Of a DNA stretch of 46,822 nt, positions 1 through 7,122 are shown piece after piece. The position numbers were made by a program, and so were the translations under genes. Each line of letters starts with the position of its first letter. Position 1 is the first letter of the stretch. The notes under the pieces are model-generated. The model saw only the letters and a program-made list of their open reading frames with translations. It searched no databases and was not told the DNA's origin. The DNA is taken from positions 1 to 46,822 of the forward strand of contig CAAGKF010000258.1 in NCBI GenBank assembly GCA_900770345.1. The letters run 5' to 3'. Source of the stretch: Lachnospiraceae bacterium (GTDB lineage: Bacteria; Bacillota; Clostridia; Lachnospirales; Lachnospiraceae).

Positions 1-473
1 GCCGCAAATACGGTCTCCGCGGAAAGAGACGCCGTTACGGTGGAAGGCGCCGTATACACACTGATGGACCGTTTAAAGCTTCTGCTGTTCAATTTTTCCC
101 TCAGACCGCTGCTGATCACATAGCCGCATTCTGCCCTGCGGGAGGCCACATCCTCCCTCACCTGCTCCTCATTTTCACACAGGTAAAAGGAAAACATCCC
201 CTGTCTCCCCGTTTGTTCCCGGGATACCAGTTTTTCCGCCAGCTGTCTCTCCAGACTGTCCTGCAGACTGTCCCCTTTCTCCGGACTGCCATATTCCTCT
301 GCCTCCTGAGCATAAACCGCGATCCTGATCCGGTCGTCTCCCGTCTTTTCCGCCCCGGAGACAGCCAGAGCAAGCAGCGGAAATACCAGAAGCACCCAGG
401 GAAAGGCTCCCTTTTTCAGATATCGCTTGCAGGAAAGCAGAAACCATACCGCAATCTTTTTCATTCTCATCAT
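1..473 (-). CDS. ABC-2 type exporter permease, N-terminal part (cut by window start)
   Basis: Reading back from 473 the frame is open to the window edge, giving about 157 residues beginning MMRMKKIAVWFLLSCKRY. The N-terminal cytoplasmic stretch, one membrane segment (about residues 17-38) and a following extracytoplasmic region fit the ABC-2 permease plan, in which one helix is followed by a large external loop before the remaining helices (outside the window). The start overlaps the stop of the upstream permease gene as ATGA; a GGGGAG site lies just before it, and a second ATG at 470 is equally possible. It is the fourth gene of the operon starting at 4088. The substrate cannot be told. Confidence 0.75.
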   Translation of the reverse strand, partial: MMRMKKIAVWFLLSCKRYLKKGAFPWVLLVFPLLALAVSGAEKTGDDRIRIAVYAQEAEEYGSPEKGDSLQDSLERQLAEKLVSREQTGRQGMFSFYLCENEEQVREDVASRRAECGYVISSGLREKLNSRSFKRSISVYTAPSTVTASLSAETVFA

Positions 474-1657
474 TTTCTCCCCGCCTCCGCAGCCACAGCA
501 GCCAGAAATCCTGCTGCCGTAAGCAGACACAGCTTTCCTGCTGTCAGAAAGCTCCACCGGGCAGTCACTGCCATCTGTATCCCCTCCATCAGAATACGCG
601 AAGGAAGAACTGCTGCCATTTTCCGAAAAACAGCAGGCAAAAGCACAGACGGCAGAAAGCCCCCTGACGCAAAGTGCATCGCAATCGAAAGTATAAATAA
701 AAGCATGACTCCTCCCAGCAGACTTCCGGCCGCCTCATAGACGAAAACCACAAAAGCTGCCGCCGCCAGGAAACTCAGTCCAAGAGCCGGAAGCATCATA
801 ATCTTCCATTCCAGCCAGCCTCTCAAAACGGCTGCAGCGGCAGTTAAAAATCCAACGGCAGCCATCAGGGAACCCATTCCCAGTATCTTTGAGGCCACAA
901 TCGTTCCTCTTCCCACTCCCAGGAGCATCAGCTTCTGCTTCATGACATTCTTCTCCGGCGCCAGATAGGCCGATACAGGCACGGCACACAAAAGCAGAGA
1001 CAGTGCTGCCATGCTGATCCCGTAAAAGGCAGCGGTATCCACATCGCCGGTAGCACTTACCCTGATCTGTCTGAAATAATCCATACGTGGCAGGCTGTAA
1101 TACAGATAGATCCTGTTCAGATCTTCCTCCAGCCTGGAGACGGAATCCGCCCTGTCATAGAGACTTAAAAGCTCATCTCCGGCGTAAATTCCCGCCTGGG
1201 CTGCGCTCAGGGTCCCGGCGCCGGCATCTGCCAGCTCTTTAAATATCCGACTTTCCGCTCCGGCGCTTTTGGGAAGGATCACAGTTACCGGTGTGTTGGC
1301 TCCGTTTACAATATCTTTTACAAAATCCTCCGGCACCTTCATCACCGCGTACAGCTCTCCCGATCTCAGCTTTTCCTCCGCTTCCTCCTGATCAAGATAA
1401 GTAAAATCACACAGACTTTTTACGCTCTCCAAAGAGCTGAGCATGGAAACCGCCCGCTTTGACAGCGAATCTTCATCAGGAAGCACCACTCCTACCGGGA
1501 TCCTTCCCACAGCGCTTTCTCCATAAAGAATTCTGCCTGCCAAAAGGGCAACCGCGCCCATTAATATCATAAGCGCGATTGCCCCCGCTGCCATTTGAGG
1601 AAAGCGCTTCCAGGCTCTTTTCAGTTCCAGTCTCATATAAGTAAGACGTGCGCCCAT
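470..1657 (-). CDS. ABC-2 type transporter permease
   Basis: 395-residue membrane protein. One N-terminal helix (about residues 20-42) is followed by a roughly 170-residue extracytoplasmic domain and then by about five to six C-terminal helices, the usual plan of ABC-2/YhgE-type export permeases. Start chosen at the ATG preceded by GGATGGGGAAAGA. It follows the anchored protein gene by 19 bp and overlaps the next permease by four bases, so the two permeases should be made together and probably form a heterodimer with the ATPase encoded at 3414-4088. Substrate unknown; such sets often export peptides or act in envelope stress, which is inference only. Confidence 0.8.
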   Translation of the reverse strand: MGARLTYMRLELKRAWKRFPQMAAGAIALMILMGAVALLAGRILYGESAVGRIPVGVVLPDEDSLSKRAVSMLSSLESVKSLCDFTYLDQEEAEEKLRSGELYAVMKVPEDFVKDIVNGANTPVTVILPKSAGAESRIFKELADAGAGTLSAAQAGIYAGDELLSLYDRADSVSRLEEDLNRIYLYYSLPRMDYFRQIRVSATGDVDTAAFYGISMAALSLLLCAVPVSAYLAPEKNVMKQKLMLLGVGRGTIVASKILGMGSLMAAVGFLTAAAAVLRGWLEWKIMMLPALGLSFLAAAAFVVFVYEAAGSLLGGVMLLFILSIAMHFASGGFLPSVLLPAVFRKMAAVLPSRILMEGIQMAVTARWSFLTAGKLCLLTAAGFLAAVAAEAGRK

Positions 1658-1676
1658 TCTTTCCCCATCCTTTATA

Positions 1677-3383
1677 CTATTGTCCCGGTGTCTGAAGCTG
1701 TCCCGCCAGACCCATGGCTCCGAATACCATTTCCATCATTACGCCGTTCCAGTCATCCTCTGTGGCCGCCAGCACATCCATAGCCTCGCCTTCCGGCGGA
1801 AGAATCTCTTCCTCCAGGGGCTTCCAGTAACATTCTCCGCTGAGAACGATATTTTCCGTGTCATCCGCAGCGGTAAGCTTCAGTTCATCCATATTGATGT
1901 GACAGGATTTCCCTCTCTCCAGCTGATCCACCGCGCCTAACGCCGATACCGCAAGCACCTTTTCGCCATTTCCGGAAGCCTCCAGCGTCAGATGGTAGTC
2001 ACCATTCTCCAGATTGTAGGCGCCTGTGTACATCAGACTGCCGTCTGCTCCTTCCTGAGAGCTGGTCAGATCTGCGGATATATCACAGGTCAACTGCTTT
2101 CCGTCATAAATTCCCTGTCTGTGCAGTTCCAGACCTACAGACTCATCTTCATCCGTAAGATCCACACTCAGGCTCATATTCTGAGTCAGATAGGCTCCGC
2201 CCTCAAAGCGGCATTCGATCTGTACATACACAGCTTCGTCTTCTCCGGCAGCCTTCTCTTCGCCTTCCTGCGTTTCTTCATCCTTCACAGTGATCTGCGT
2301 AACCGCGTCAAACGCGCAAAGTCTTCCCTCTTTGTCAACGTATACGTTCATCTGAACATCATTCAGAGCCTCTTCCAGATAAGAAATCATCTCATCTGCC
2401 GCTTCCTTCGCCTGATCATAGGTCTGCTGCTGTTTTTCCTCTGCCGTCATGCCGTCAAAAGGATCGCCGCCCATAAGCTCGCTCATCTTCACGGCAGTCT
2501 CCAGCTGCTTTATGAAATCAGCCTTCAGAGTTTCATCCTGAAGGAAGAAATCGGAAGAAGTCCGCAGAAAATCGATCATGGACGCCTTGCTGATCAGAAC
2601 GCTATAGGCTCTGGCCTTCACTTCTTTTCCATCCATGGTGAAAATGGCCTTATCACCCTTTTCCACAGTCAGAGCCGCCTTGAAATTCTCCTGTGCCCTG
2701 CAGCCTTCTTTGTAACGGTTCCACAGAGCCTTCACATCAAAGGACGCTTTTCCTTCCTGTGCATTCTGCCGCGCTTCCTCCAGAAGATCTGCATAGAAAG
2801 AAATCACGCCGGCTGCGTCCACTCCCTGCTCCTTTACCACAGGTCCCAGAAGCGGAGAATTTTCAACGCGCTCTGCCAGGCCGTCTCCCAGATCCAGGGA
2901 GAACACTTTTCCCGAAAGCTCCGGCACCGTGCACATCAGTGTTTTATCTCCATAATAGAAATTCAGGTTCAGCAGATCCATCCCGCTGTAAACGGCGCAC
3001 AGATTCACATCCGCTTTTCCGTTGGTCACATCATTTCTCCCTGCAATCCGGAAACCGCTTCCCGCATAGGCATTTATCATTTCCTCAGAACAGCTGTCAA
3101 TCTTTAATGTCACGCCGCCCTGAGAATCTGTCCTTGCGGAAGCCTCCGCCATTTCCTTCAGACCGAATATCTCATCCATGGGATAAATCTGATCTTTGGG
3201 AAATACATTTTCAAAGGCTTCGATCACAACCTCTTTGGGATCCCTGGCAGTCATCTTTACATAAGCCAGCGCGCCCACCGAAAGAACGGCAGCTGCGGCT
3301 ATGACAGCAATCAGTATCTTCCGGTATTTTTTGCCCGGCGCTGATCCCTCCGGAATCTGCTCCTGGTTCTTTTTCTCATCCAT
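1677..3383 (-). CDS. Membrane-anchored extracytoplasmic protein of an ABC exporter operon
   Basis: 568 residues. A charged N-terminus (about 1-20, rich in K and E) precedes a single hydrophobic helix (about 23-43) with no lipobox cysteine, so the rest is predicted outside the cell, anchored as a type II membrane protein. The body is acidic and soluble with no cysteine cluster or catalytic motif that I recognise. It lies between the ABC ATPase and the two permeases, 30 bp after the ATPase stop and 19 bp before the permease start, with a GGAGGAG site. It may be an accessory or sensing subunit of the transporter. I do not assign a family. Confidence 0.7.
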   Translation of the reverse strand: MDEKKNQEQIPEGSAPGKKYRKILIAVIAAAAVLSVGALAYVKMTARDPKEVVIEAFENVFPKDQIYPMDEIFGLKEMAEASARTDSQGGVTLKIDSCSEEMINAYAGSGFRIAGRNDVTNGKADVNLCAVYSGMDLLNLNFYYGDKTLMCTVPELSGKVFSLDLGDGLAERVENSPLLGPVVKEQGVDAAGVISFYADLLEEARQNAQEGKASFDVKALWNRYKEGCRAQENFKAALTVEKGDKAIFTMDGKEVKARAYSVLISKASMIDFLRTSSDFFLQDETLKADFIKQLETAVKMSELMGGDPFDGMTAEEKQQQTYDQAKEAADEMISYLEEALNDVQMNVYVDKEGRLCAFDAVTQITVKDEETQEGEEKAAGEDEAVYVQIECRFEGGAYLTQNMSLSVDLTDEDESVGLELHRQGIYDGKQLTCDISADLTSSQEGADGSLMYTGAYNLENGDYHLTLEASGNGEKVLAVSALGAVDQLERGKSCHINMDELKLTAADDTENIVLSGECYWKPLEEEILPPEGEAMDVLAATEDDWNGVMMEMVFGAMGLAGQLQTPGQ

Positions 3384-3413
3384 TTTCCCACTCCTCCTGT
3401 GTATCTCTGCTTT

Positions 3414-4088
3414 TTATCGAAAACGATCGATCAGCTCACCTGCCGACAAACCTCCTGCAACCTGCTCCAGCCGCCCTTCCTTCAGTACATACATGGATGT
3501 ACATAAAGACAGCTCTTCCAGTTCGTGTGACGTCAGAAGAACAGTTCCCCCCTGCGCCATAAATCCTCTCAGATAGCGGCGGATATCCTCCTTGCACTCC
3601 AGATCAAGAGCTGCTCCGGGTTCATCCATGATCAGTAGCGGTGCATGATTGGAAAGAGCACAGGCAATGCTGAGACGCTTCTTCATTCCGCCGGAGAGAG
3701 TGCCTGCACGGCGCTTCAGCATGCGGTCCACTCCCAGCATGGCAGCAGGACCATCCTTTAAGTCCTTTTCCATCTCCCGCCTGCTCCCCCGATACCAGAG
3801 AAGCAGGTTGTCCTTCACAGACAGCTCCTCCATCAGAGGATTCTCCTGGGGAACATAGGCCGCGCCTTCAGCAAATACAGCGGGATGACCCACTGCCTGA
3901 CGCCCTCTGATCAGGATGCTTCCCCGGTCCGCCTTCTGAGCTCCTGCCAGAATAGACAGCAGCGTTGTCTTACCGCAGCCGTTTCCGCCCGCGATCCCGA
4001 TACATTCTCCCGACCCTGCTTTCAGATCTGCTCCCTTCAATACCTCATATCTGCCGTAGGACTTGCAGATCCCTGTCGCTTCCAGCAT
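3414..4088 (-). CDS. ABC transporter ATP-binding protein
   Basis: 224 residues, cytoplasmic nucleotide-binding subunit. Walker A is GGNGCGKTT (about residues 32-40), the signature is LSGGM (about 130-134), Walker B is LLIMDEP (about 150-156), followed by the switch histidine in LLTSHE. The ATG at 4088 is preferred because the next upstream in-frame candidate is a TTG, while AGGGAG lies 10 bases before this ATG. It is the first gene of a four-gene operon with an anchored extracytoplasmic protein and two ABC-2 permeases. Single NBD size and order suit an exporter. Confidence 0.9.
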   Translation of the reverse strand: MLEATGICKSYGRYEVLKGADLKAGSGECIGIAGGNGCGKTTLLSILAGAQKADRGSILIRGRQAVGHPAVFAEGAAYVPQENPLMEELSVKDNLLLWYRGSRREMEKDLKDGPAAMLGVDRMLKRRAGTLSGGMKKRLSIACALSNHAPLLIMDEPGAALDLECKEDIRRYLRGFMAQGGTVLLTSHELEELSLCTSMYVLKEGRLEQVAGGLSAGELIDRFR

Positions 4089-4133
4089 ATGTTTACCGCT
4101 CCCTGACAAATTTCTGTTTTTTCTGAATATCCG

Positions 4134-4171
4134 ACACTTACTCTATAAGTGTATCATACAGCTTTTGGCAA
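4134..4171 (-). promoter_or_regulatory. Promoter with inverted repeat before ABC-2 operon
   Basis: On the minus strand TTGCCA (4166-4171), 18 bp, then TATAGA (4142-4147). A perfect inverted repeat ACACTTA-CTCTA-TAAGTGT (4134-4152) covers the -10 region, a usual position for a repressor operator. GntR/YtrA-like regulators often control such ABC operons, but no regulator gene is in the window, so the factor is unknown. Confidence 0.5.
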
Positions 4172-4198
4172 GGCAAAGGCTTTATTCTGAAACTTTTC

Positions 4199-5095
4199 TT
4201 AAGACGCAGACAGGCTGTTTCCGATCATCCCCGCCACAATAACAGCGATCCCTGCCAGACCGGACAGCTCCGGCAGACTGTCGTGGAGGATCAGAATGCC
4301 TCCCAGGAGAGTAAATACCACCTCTCCCGACTGCGTGGCCTCGATCACCGCAAGCTGCCTCTGATTTTCCTTTACCATATCTGTTGCCCTGAAGAAGAGG
4401 ATCGTGGCAATCACACCGGAAAACAGCGCCACCAGCAGAGACTGGATCACCTGCCCCCTTCCCGGAAGGCCGTAACGCACAGCCGCAGCAGCAGAGACCG
4501 CCAGCCAGAAGGGCATGCTGCACAGCGTCATTGCGAAAACTCTTTCTAAAGTATTCATGCCGGGCGGACAAATTTCCATGATCTTCCGGTTGCCCAGAGG
4601 ATAGGAAAATGCCGCGACCAGTATGGGGATCAGGGTAAGCGCCATGGTTTTTACATTCATTTCCCGCATATTGGGGAGCTGGAGAAGAAAAACTCCCGCC
4701 AGAATCAGGCATGACCAGGCCAGATTTTTCCCCGGAATCCTGCTGCCCCACAGAGGAGTCAGAAGCACTCCGGCCACAATGGTAAGCTGCCAGGTTGCAG
4801 CCGCCAGCCAGGATTCTCCAAAGGCAGAGCCGAAGGTAAGAGGGGCATAAAACAGCCCGAAGCCTACCGTGCTCCACAGAAGCCAGGGGACCGGCCTCTT
4901 TTTTACCTCCTCCCGGACCTCCTTCAGCCCTCCTTCTCTTATAAGCATAAGTGCCAGTATGGGAAGGGTAAACAGATACCTGAGGCTGGCGGACCAGAGC
5001 CAGCAGCCGCCTGCCAGATTCATGCTCCTGTTGAGAATAAATGTAAAAGCAAAGAAAAAGGATGCCAGTATTCCGAGAAACAGAGCTTTTTTCAT
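4199..5095 (-). CDS. DMT-superfamily (EamA/multidrug-type) transporter
   Basis: 298 residues with about ten hydrophobic segments in two repeated halves, as in drug/metabolite transporters. The sequence starts MKKALFLGILASFFFAFTF and includes the repeated small-residue helices and the conserved GEVVFTLLGGILILHDSL stretch in the last third. Start supported by GGAGG at 8 bases. It is transcribed in the same direction as rplT but is separated from it by a terminator at 5162-5194, so it should have its own promoter, which I could not see. Likely an integral membrane permease for a small metabolite or drug; substrate unknown. Confidence 0.85.
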   Translation of the reverse strand: MKKALFLGILASFFFAFTFILNRSMNLAGGCWLWSASLRYLFTLPILALMLIREGGLKEVREEVKKRPVPWLLWSTVGFGLFYAPLTFGSAFGESWLAAATWQLTIVAGVLLTPLWGSRIPGKNLAWSCLILAGVFLLQLPNMREMNVKTMALTLIPILVAAFSYPLGNRKIMEICPPGMNTLERVFAMTLCSMPFWLAVSAAAAVRYGLPGRGQVIQSLLVALFSGVIATILFFRATDMVKENQRQLAVIEATQSGEVVFTLLGGILILHDSLPELSGLAGIAVIVAGMIGNSLSAS

Positions 5096-5161
5096 AACAA
5101 TACCTCCATCTGAGCCAGAGCGGACAGAACTGCCGTTTCCCTCCGCCCTGTTCTGAATAAC

Positions 5162-5194
5162 AAAAAGACCCTGGAATCCTGTTCTTCCAAGGCC
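5162..5194 (-). terminator. Rho-independent terminator of infC-rpmI-rplT
   Basis: Minus-strand stem GGCCTTGGAA / TTCCAGGGTC (ten pairs, two G-U) with an 8-base loop, followed directly by TTTTTG. It lies 28 bp after the rplT stop. Confidence 0.85.
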
Positions 5195-5221
5195 TTCGAA
5201 AATCTATCATTCTATTTGCGA

Positions 5222-5578
5222 TTAAGCGATCTTGCTCTTTGCCAGCTCAGCTAACTTAGCAAAGCCCTCAGCATCGTTGATTGCCATATCGGACAGAACC
5301 TTACGGTTTAAATCAACCTCAGCCAGCTTTAAGCCGTACATAAACTTGCTGTAGGACAGACCATTGATACGTGCTGCAGCGTTGATACGTGCGATCCACA
5401 GCTGTCTGAACTGTCTCTTTCTCTCTTTTCTGCCTGCGTAGGAGCTGGTCAGCGCACGCATAACAGACTGCTTTGCTACTCTATACTGCTTGGAACGGGC
5501 TCCTCTGTAGCCCTTTGCCATCTTCAGGACTCTGTTGTGTTTCTTCTTTGCATTTAAACCGCCTTTAATTCTTGCCAT
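5222..5578 (-). CDS. rplT: Ribosomal protein bL20
   Basis: 118 residues, the usual length. The N-terminus MARIKGGLNAKKKHNRVLK and the basic stretch that follows (GYRGARSKQYR) are diagnostic of bL20, which binds 23S rRNA early in 50S assembly. Third gene of infC-rpmI-rplT, 28 bp after rpmI. In Firmicutes L20 represses its own operon by binding the infC leader; a leader with an attenuator is present here at 6341-6574. Nothing unusual in the sequence. Confidence 0.98.
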   Translation of the reverse strand: MARIKGGLNAKKKHNRVLKMAKGYRGARSKQYRVAKQSVMRALTSSYAGRKERKRQFRQLWIARINAAARINGLSYSKFMYGLKLAEVDLNRKVLSDMAINDAEGFAKLAELAKSKIA

Positions 5579-5606
5579 CGGTAATTCCTCCTTTTACAAT
5601 TTAAAC

Positions 5607-5804
5607 TTACAGATATGGTAAAATCTTCTTCATTACCTTCTCATTGGTGGTATCGGTAACGATATCTTTTCTAAGATTTCTCTTTCTCTTGGTGGACTTC
5701 TTAGTTAAGATGTGAGATTTGTAAGCTTTATTGCGGACTAACTTACCGGTTCCTGTCTTTTTAAAGCGCTTTGCTGCTGCTCTGCTGGTTTTTAACTTTG
5801 GCAT
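5607..5804 (-). CDS. rpmI: Ribosomal protein bL35
   Basis: 65 residues, very basic, starting MPKLKTSRAAAKRFKKTGTG, diagnostic of bL35 of the large ribosomal subunit. Preceded by a GGAGGAAATTTACA ribosome site, and lies between infC (29 bp away) and rplT (28 bp away) in the standard order. Confidence 0.98.
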   Translation of the reverse strand: MPKLKTSRAAAKRFKKTGTGKLVRNKAYKSHILTKKSTKRKRNLRKDIVTDTTNEKVMKKILPYL

Positions 5805-5833
5805 TGTAAATTTCCTCCTTAAAACTTTCTATT

Positions 5834-6340
5834 TTAACGTTTTGCAGTTAAAAACATAACCATGCTTCTTCCTTCCACCTTCGAGGGCTTATCCACAACT
5901 GCAATGTCAGCCAGACTCTCAGCGAAATCGTCCAGAATATACTTTGACTTGGACATATGGGCCATCTCACGGCCGCGGAAACGAAGTGTTACCTTTACCT
6001 TGTCGCCCTTTTCCAAAAATTTTCTGGCAGCCCCTACCTTGGTGTTCAGGTCATTGGTGTCAATATTAGGGGACAAACGAACTTCCTTAATCTCGATTAC
6101 CTTCTGTTTCTTCCTGGCTTCCTTTTCCTTGCGGGCCAGCTCATAACGGTACTTGCCGTAGTCGATAATCTTGCACACAGGCGGTTTTGCGGTGGGCGCG
6201 ATCTTTACCAGATCCAGCTCTGCTTCCTGAGCCAGTCTGTAGGCCTCCCTGGCAGACATAATTCCCAGCTGCTCTCCGTTCTCACCGATCAGCCGCACTT
6301 CCTTGTCTCTGATCTGTTCGTTAATCATTAATTCGCTAAT
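5834..6340 (-). CDS. infC: Translation initiation factor IF-3 with an AUU start
   Basis: 168 residues. IF-3 binds the 30S subunit and proofreads initiator tRNA. The N-domain (VRLIGENGEQLGIMSAREA) and the C-domain with RFRGREMAH are typical. The first ATG (6328) is too far (22 bases) from the only strong ribosome site GGAGG at 6351-6355. An in-frame ATT at 6338-6340, nine bases from that site, gives M-S-E-L-M-I-N-E-Q, matching the usual IF-3 N-terminus. An AUU start is known for infC in E. coli and Bacillus and serves autoregulation, because IF-3 discriminates against AUU. I therefore extend the gene to 6340. Confidence 0.95.
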   Translation of the reverse strand: MSELMINEQIRDKEVRLIGENGEQLGIMSAREAYRLAQEAELDLVKIAPTAKPPVCKIIDYGKYRYELARKEKEARKKQKVIEIKEVRLSPNIDTNDLNTKVGAARKFLEKGDKVKVTLRFRGREMAHMSKSKYILDDFAESLADIAVVDKPSKVEGRSMVMFLTAKR

Positions 6341-6574
6341 AGTCGTACACCTCCATATATCATGTTATGCGGAATCAATATCCCCGGCGGGTTCCTGCCC
6401 TCCCGGGCAAAAAATAAAGCGGACAGCCAGGCCATCCGCTTAATACTCTCCCAATCAGATACCATATCTGCGTTCTGCAAACACCGCAGTATGTACTTCT
6501 GTTATAAACCCGGGTCACTTGCTCGTGCCAGGGTGAGGCGGATACCTGCTTTCCTGTCAGTCGTTCTCACAACT
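6341..6574 (-). promoter_or_regulatory. infC-rpmI-rplT leader RNA (L20-type autoregulatory leader)
   Basis: About 235 bases without a gene separate the predicted transcription start (near 6574) from infC. The transcript holds paired GC segments (CACCCTGGC and GACCCGGG, 6502-6545) and ends in a terminator-like hairpin at 6408-6441. This matches the known Firmicute arrangement in which L20 binds the leader and favours early termination. The exact L20 site was not folded; class assignment rests on context. Confidence 0.65.
6408..6441 (-). terminator. Attenuator hairpin in infC leader
   Basis: Minus-strand AAGCGGA / TCCGCTT stem with an 11-base loop followed by TATTTTTTGC. It lies 67 bases before the infC start and after the promoter, so it should act as a conditional terminator of the operon. 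Confidence 0.75.
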
Positions 6575-6580
6575 TATGTT

Positions 6581-6609
6581 AGAATACTATATTTTTTTCT
6601 GATTGTCAA
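6581..6609 (-). promoter_or_regulatory. Sigma-A promoter of infC operon
   Basis: Minus strand TTGACA (6604-6609), 17 bp, TATTCT (6581-6586); a near-consensus vegetative promoter. Confidence 0.85.
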
Positions 6610-6649
6610 CTGCTTTTTCACTTTTCATGCAGGAAATTTTTCTGAACAG

Positions 6650-6679
6650 GGACCGGCCTGCCGCAAAGCAGGCCGGTCC
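6650..6679 (-). terminator. GC-rich 12-bp hairpin after DUF1540 gene
   Basis: Perfect stem GGACCGGCCTGC / GCAGGCCGGTCC with a 6-base loop, 42 bp past the DUF1540 stop and just before the infC promoter. There is no U-run directly after it, so efficient intrinsic termination is uncertain; it may also protect the 3' end. Confidence 0.55.
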
Positions 6680-6721
6680 GGCACTTTCCGAAGTCTTTTC
6701 GCAAAGCTTTCCGGAACTCTC

Positions 6722-7036
6722 CTACCTTGCCTTAAAGGTCCTGCATTCCGTTTCTGAACATTCGCAGGCATCATTTCCGCAGATATCGATCTTCTCCGCC
6801 CTGCAGCACCGGTCCTCATTGTAGACACAGTTTAAGGCATCGCAGCCCACTTCCAGCTTCGTTTCCGGTGTTTTAAACAGATTTGTAAATACCCCTCCTC
6901 TGTTTTCCTCAAAGCTGGCGCAGCAGGTGCTCTCTGCTTCCCTGGCATCCTGCCCGTCTACGGTGATGCCGCGCCTGCAGCAGCACCGGTCCGCGTTATG
7001 CACACAATTTTTTACACTGCACTCCAATCTGGTCAT
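6722..7036 (-). CDS. DUF1540 protein with two cysteine-rich repeats
   Basis: 104 residues containing two copies of a cysteine-rich unit: LECSVKNCVHNADRCCCRRGITV (about 4-26) and VGCDALNCVYNEDRCCRAEKIDI (about 63-85), each followed by a C-x-S/E-C-C-like tail. Pairs of DUF1540 domains are common in Clostridia; they are assumed to bind metal, and the function is not known. GGAGGTAGGAAA precedes the ATG. It follows the glycoside-hydrolase-like gene by 86 bp in the same direction. Confidence 0.85.
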   Translation of the reverse strand: MTRLECSVKNCVHNADRCCCRRGITVDGQDAREAESTCCASFEENRGGVFTNLFKTPETKLEVGCDALNCVYNEDRCCRAEKIDICGNDACECSETECRTFKAR

Positions 7037-7122
7037 TTTCCTACCTCCTTATTCTCAGAAGCATCCTCTTCCTGTCCTCCGGACAGCCGGCTGTTCTCTT
7101 CTGCAGAGATAGTATGCTCTTT

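Noticed and set aside
1992..3107. 371-codon open frame on the plus strand
   Set aside because: Antisense to the anchored ABC-operon protein, which has a ribosome site, a membrane anchor and operon context; the plus-strand product looks like random His/Leu/Ser-rich sequence.
6362..6757. 131-codon open frame on the plus strand
   Set aside because: It covers the infC promoter, leader and attenuator and a GC-rich hairpin, all better explained as regulatory DNA.
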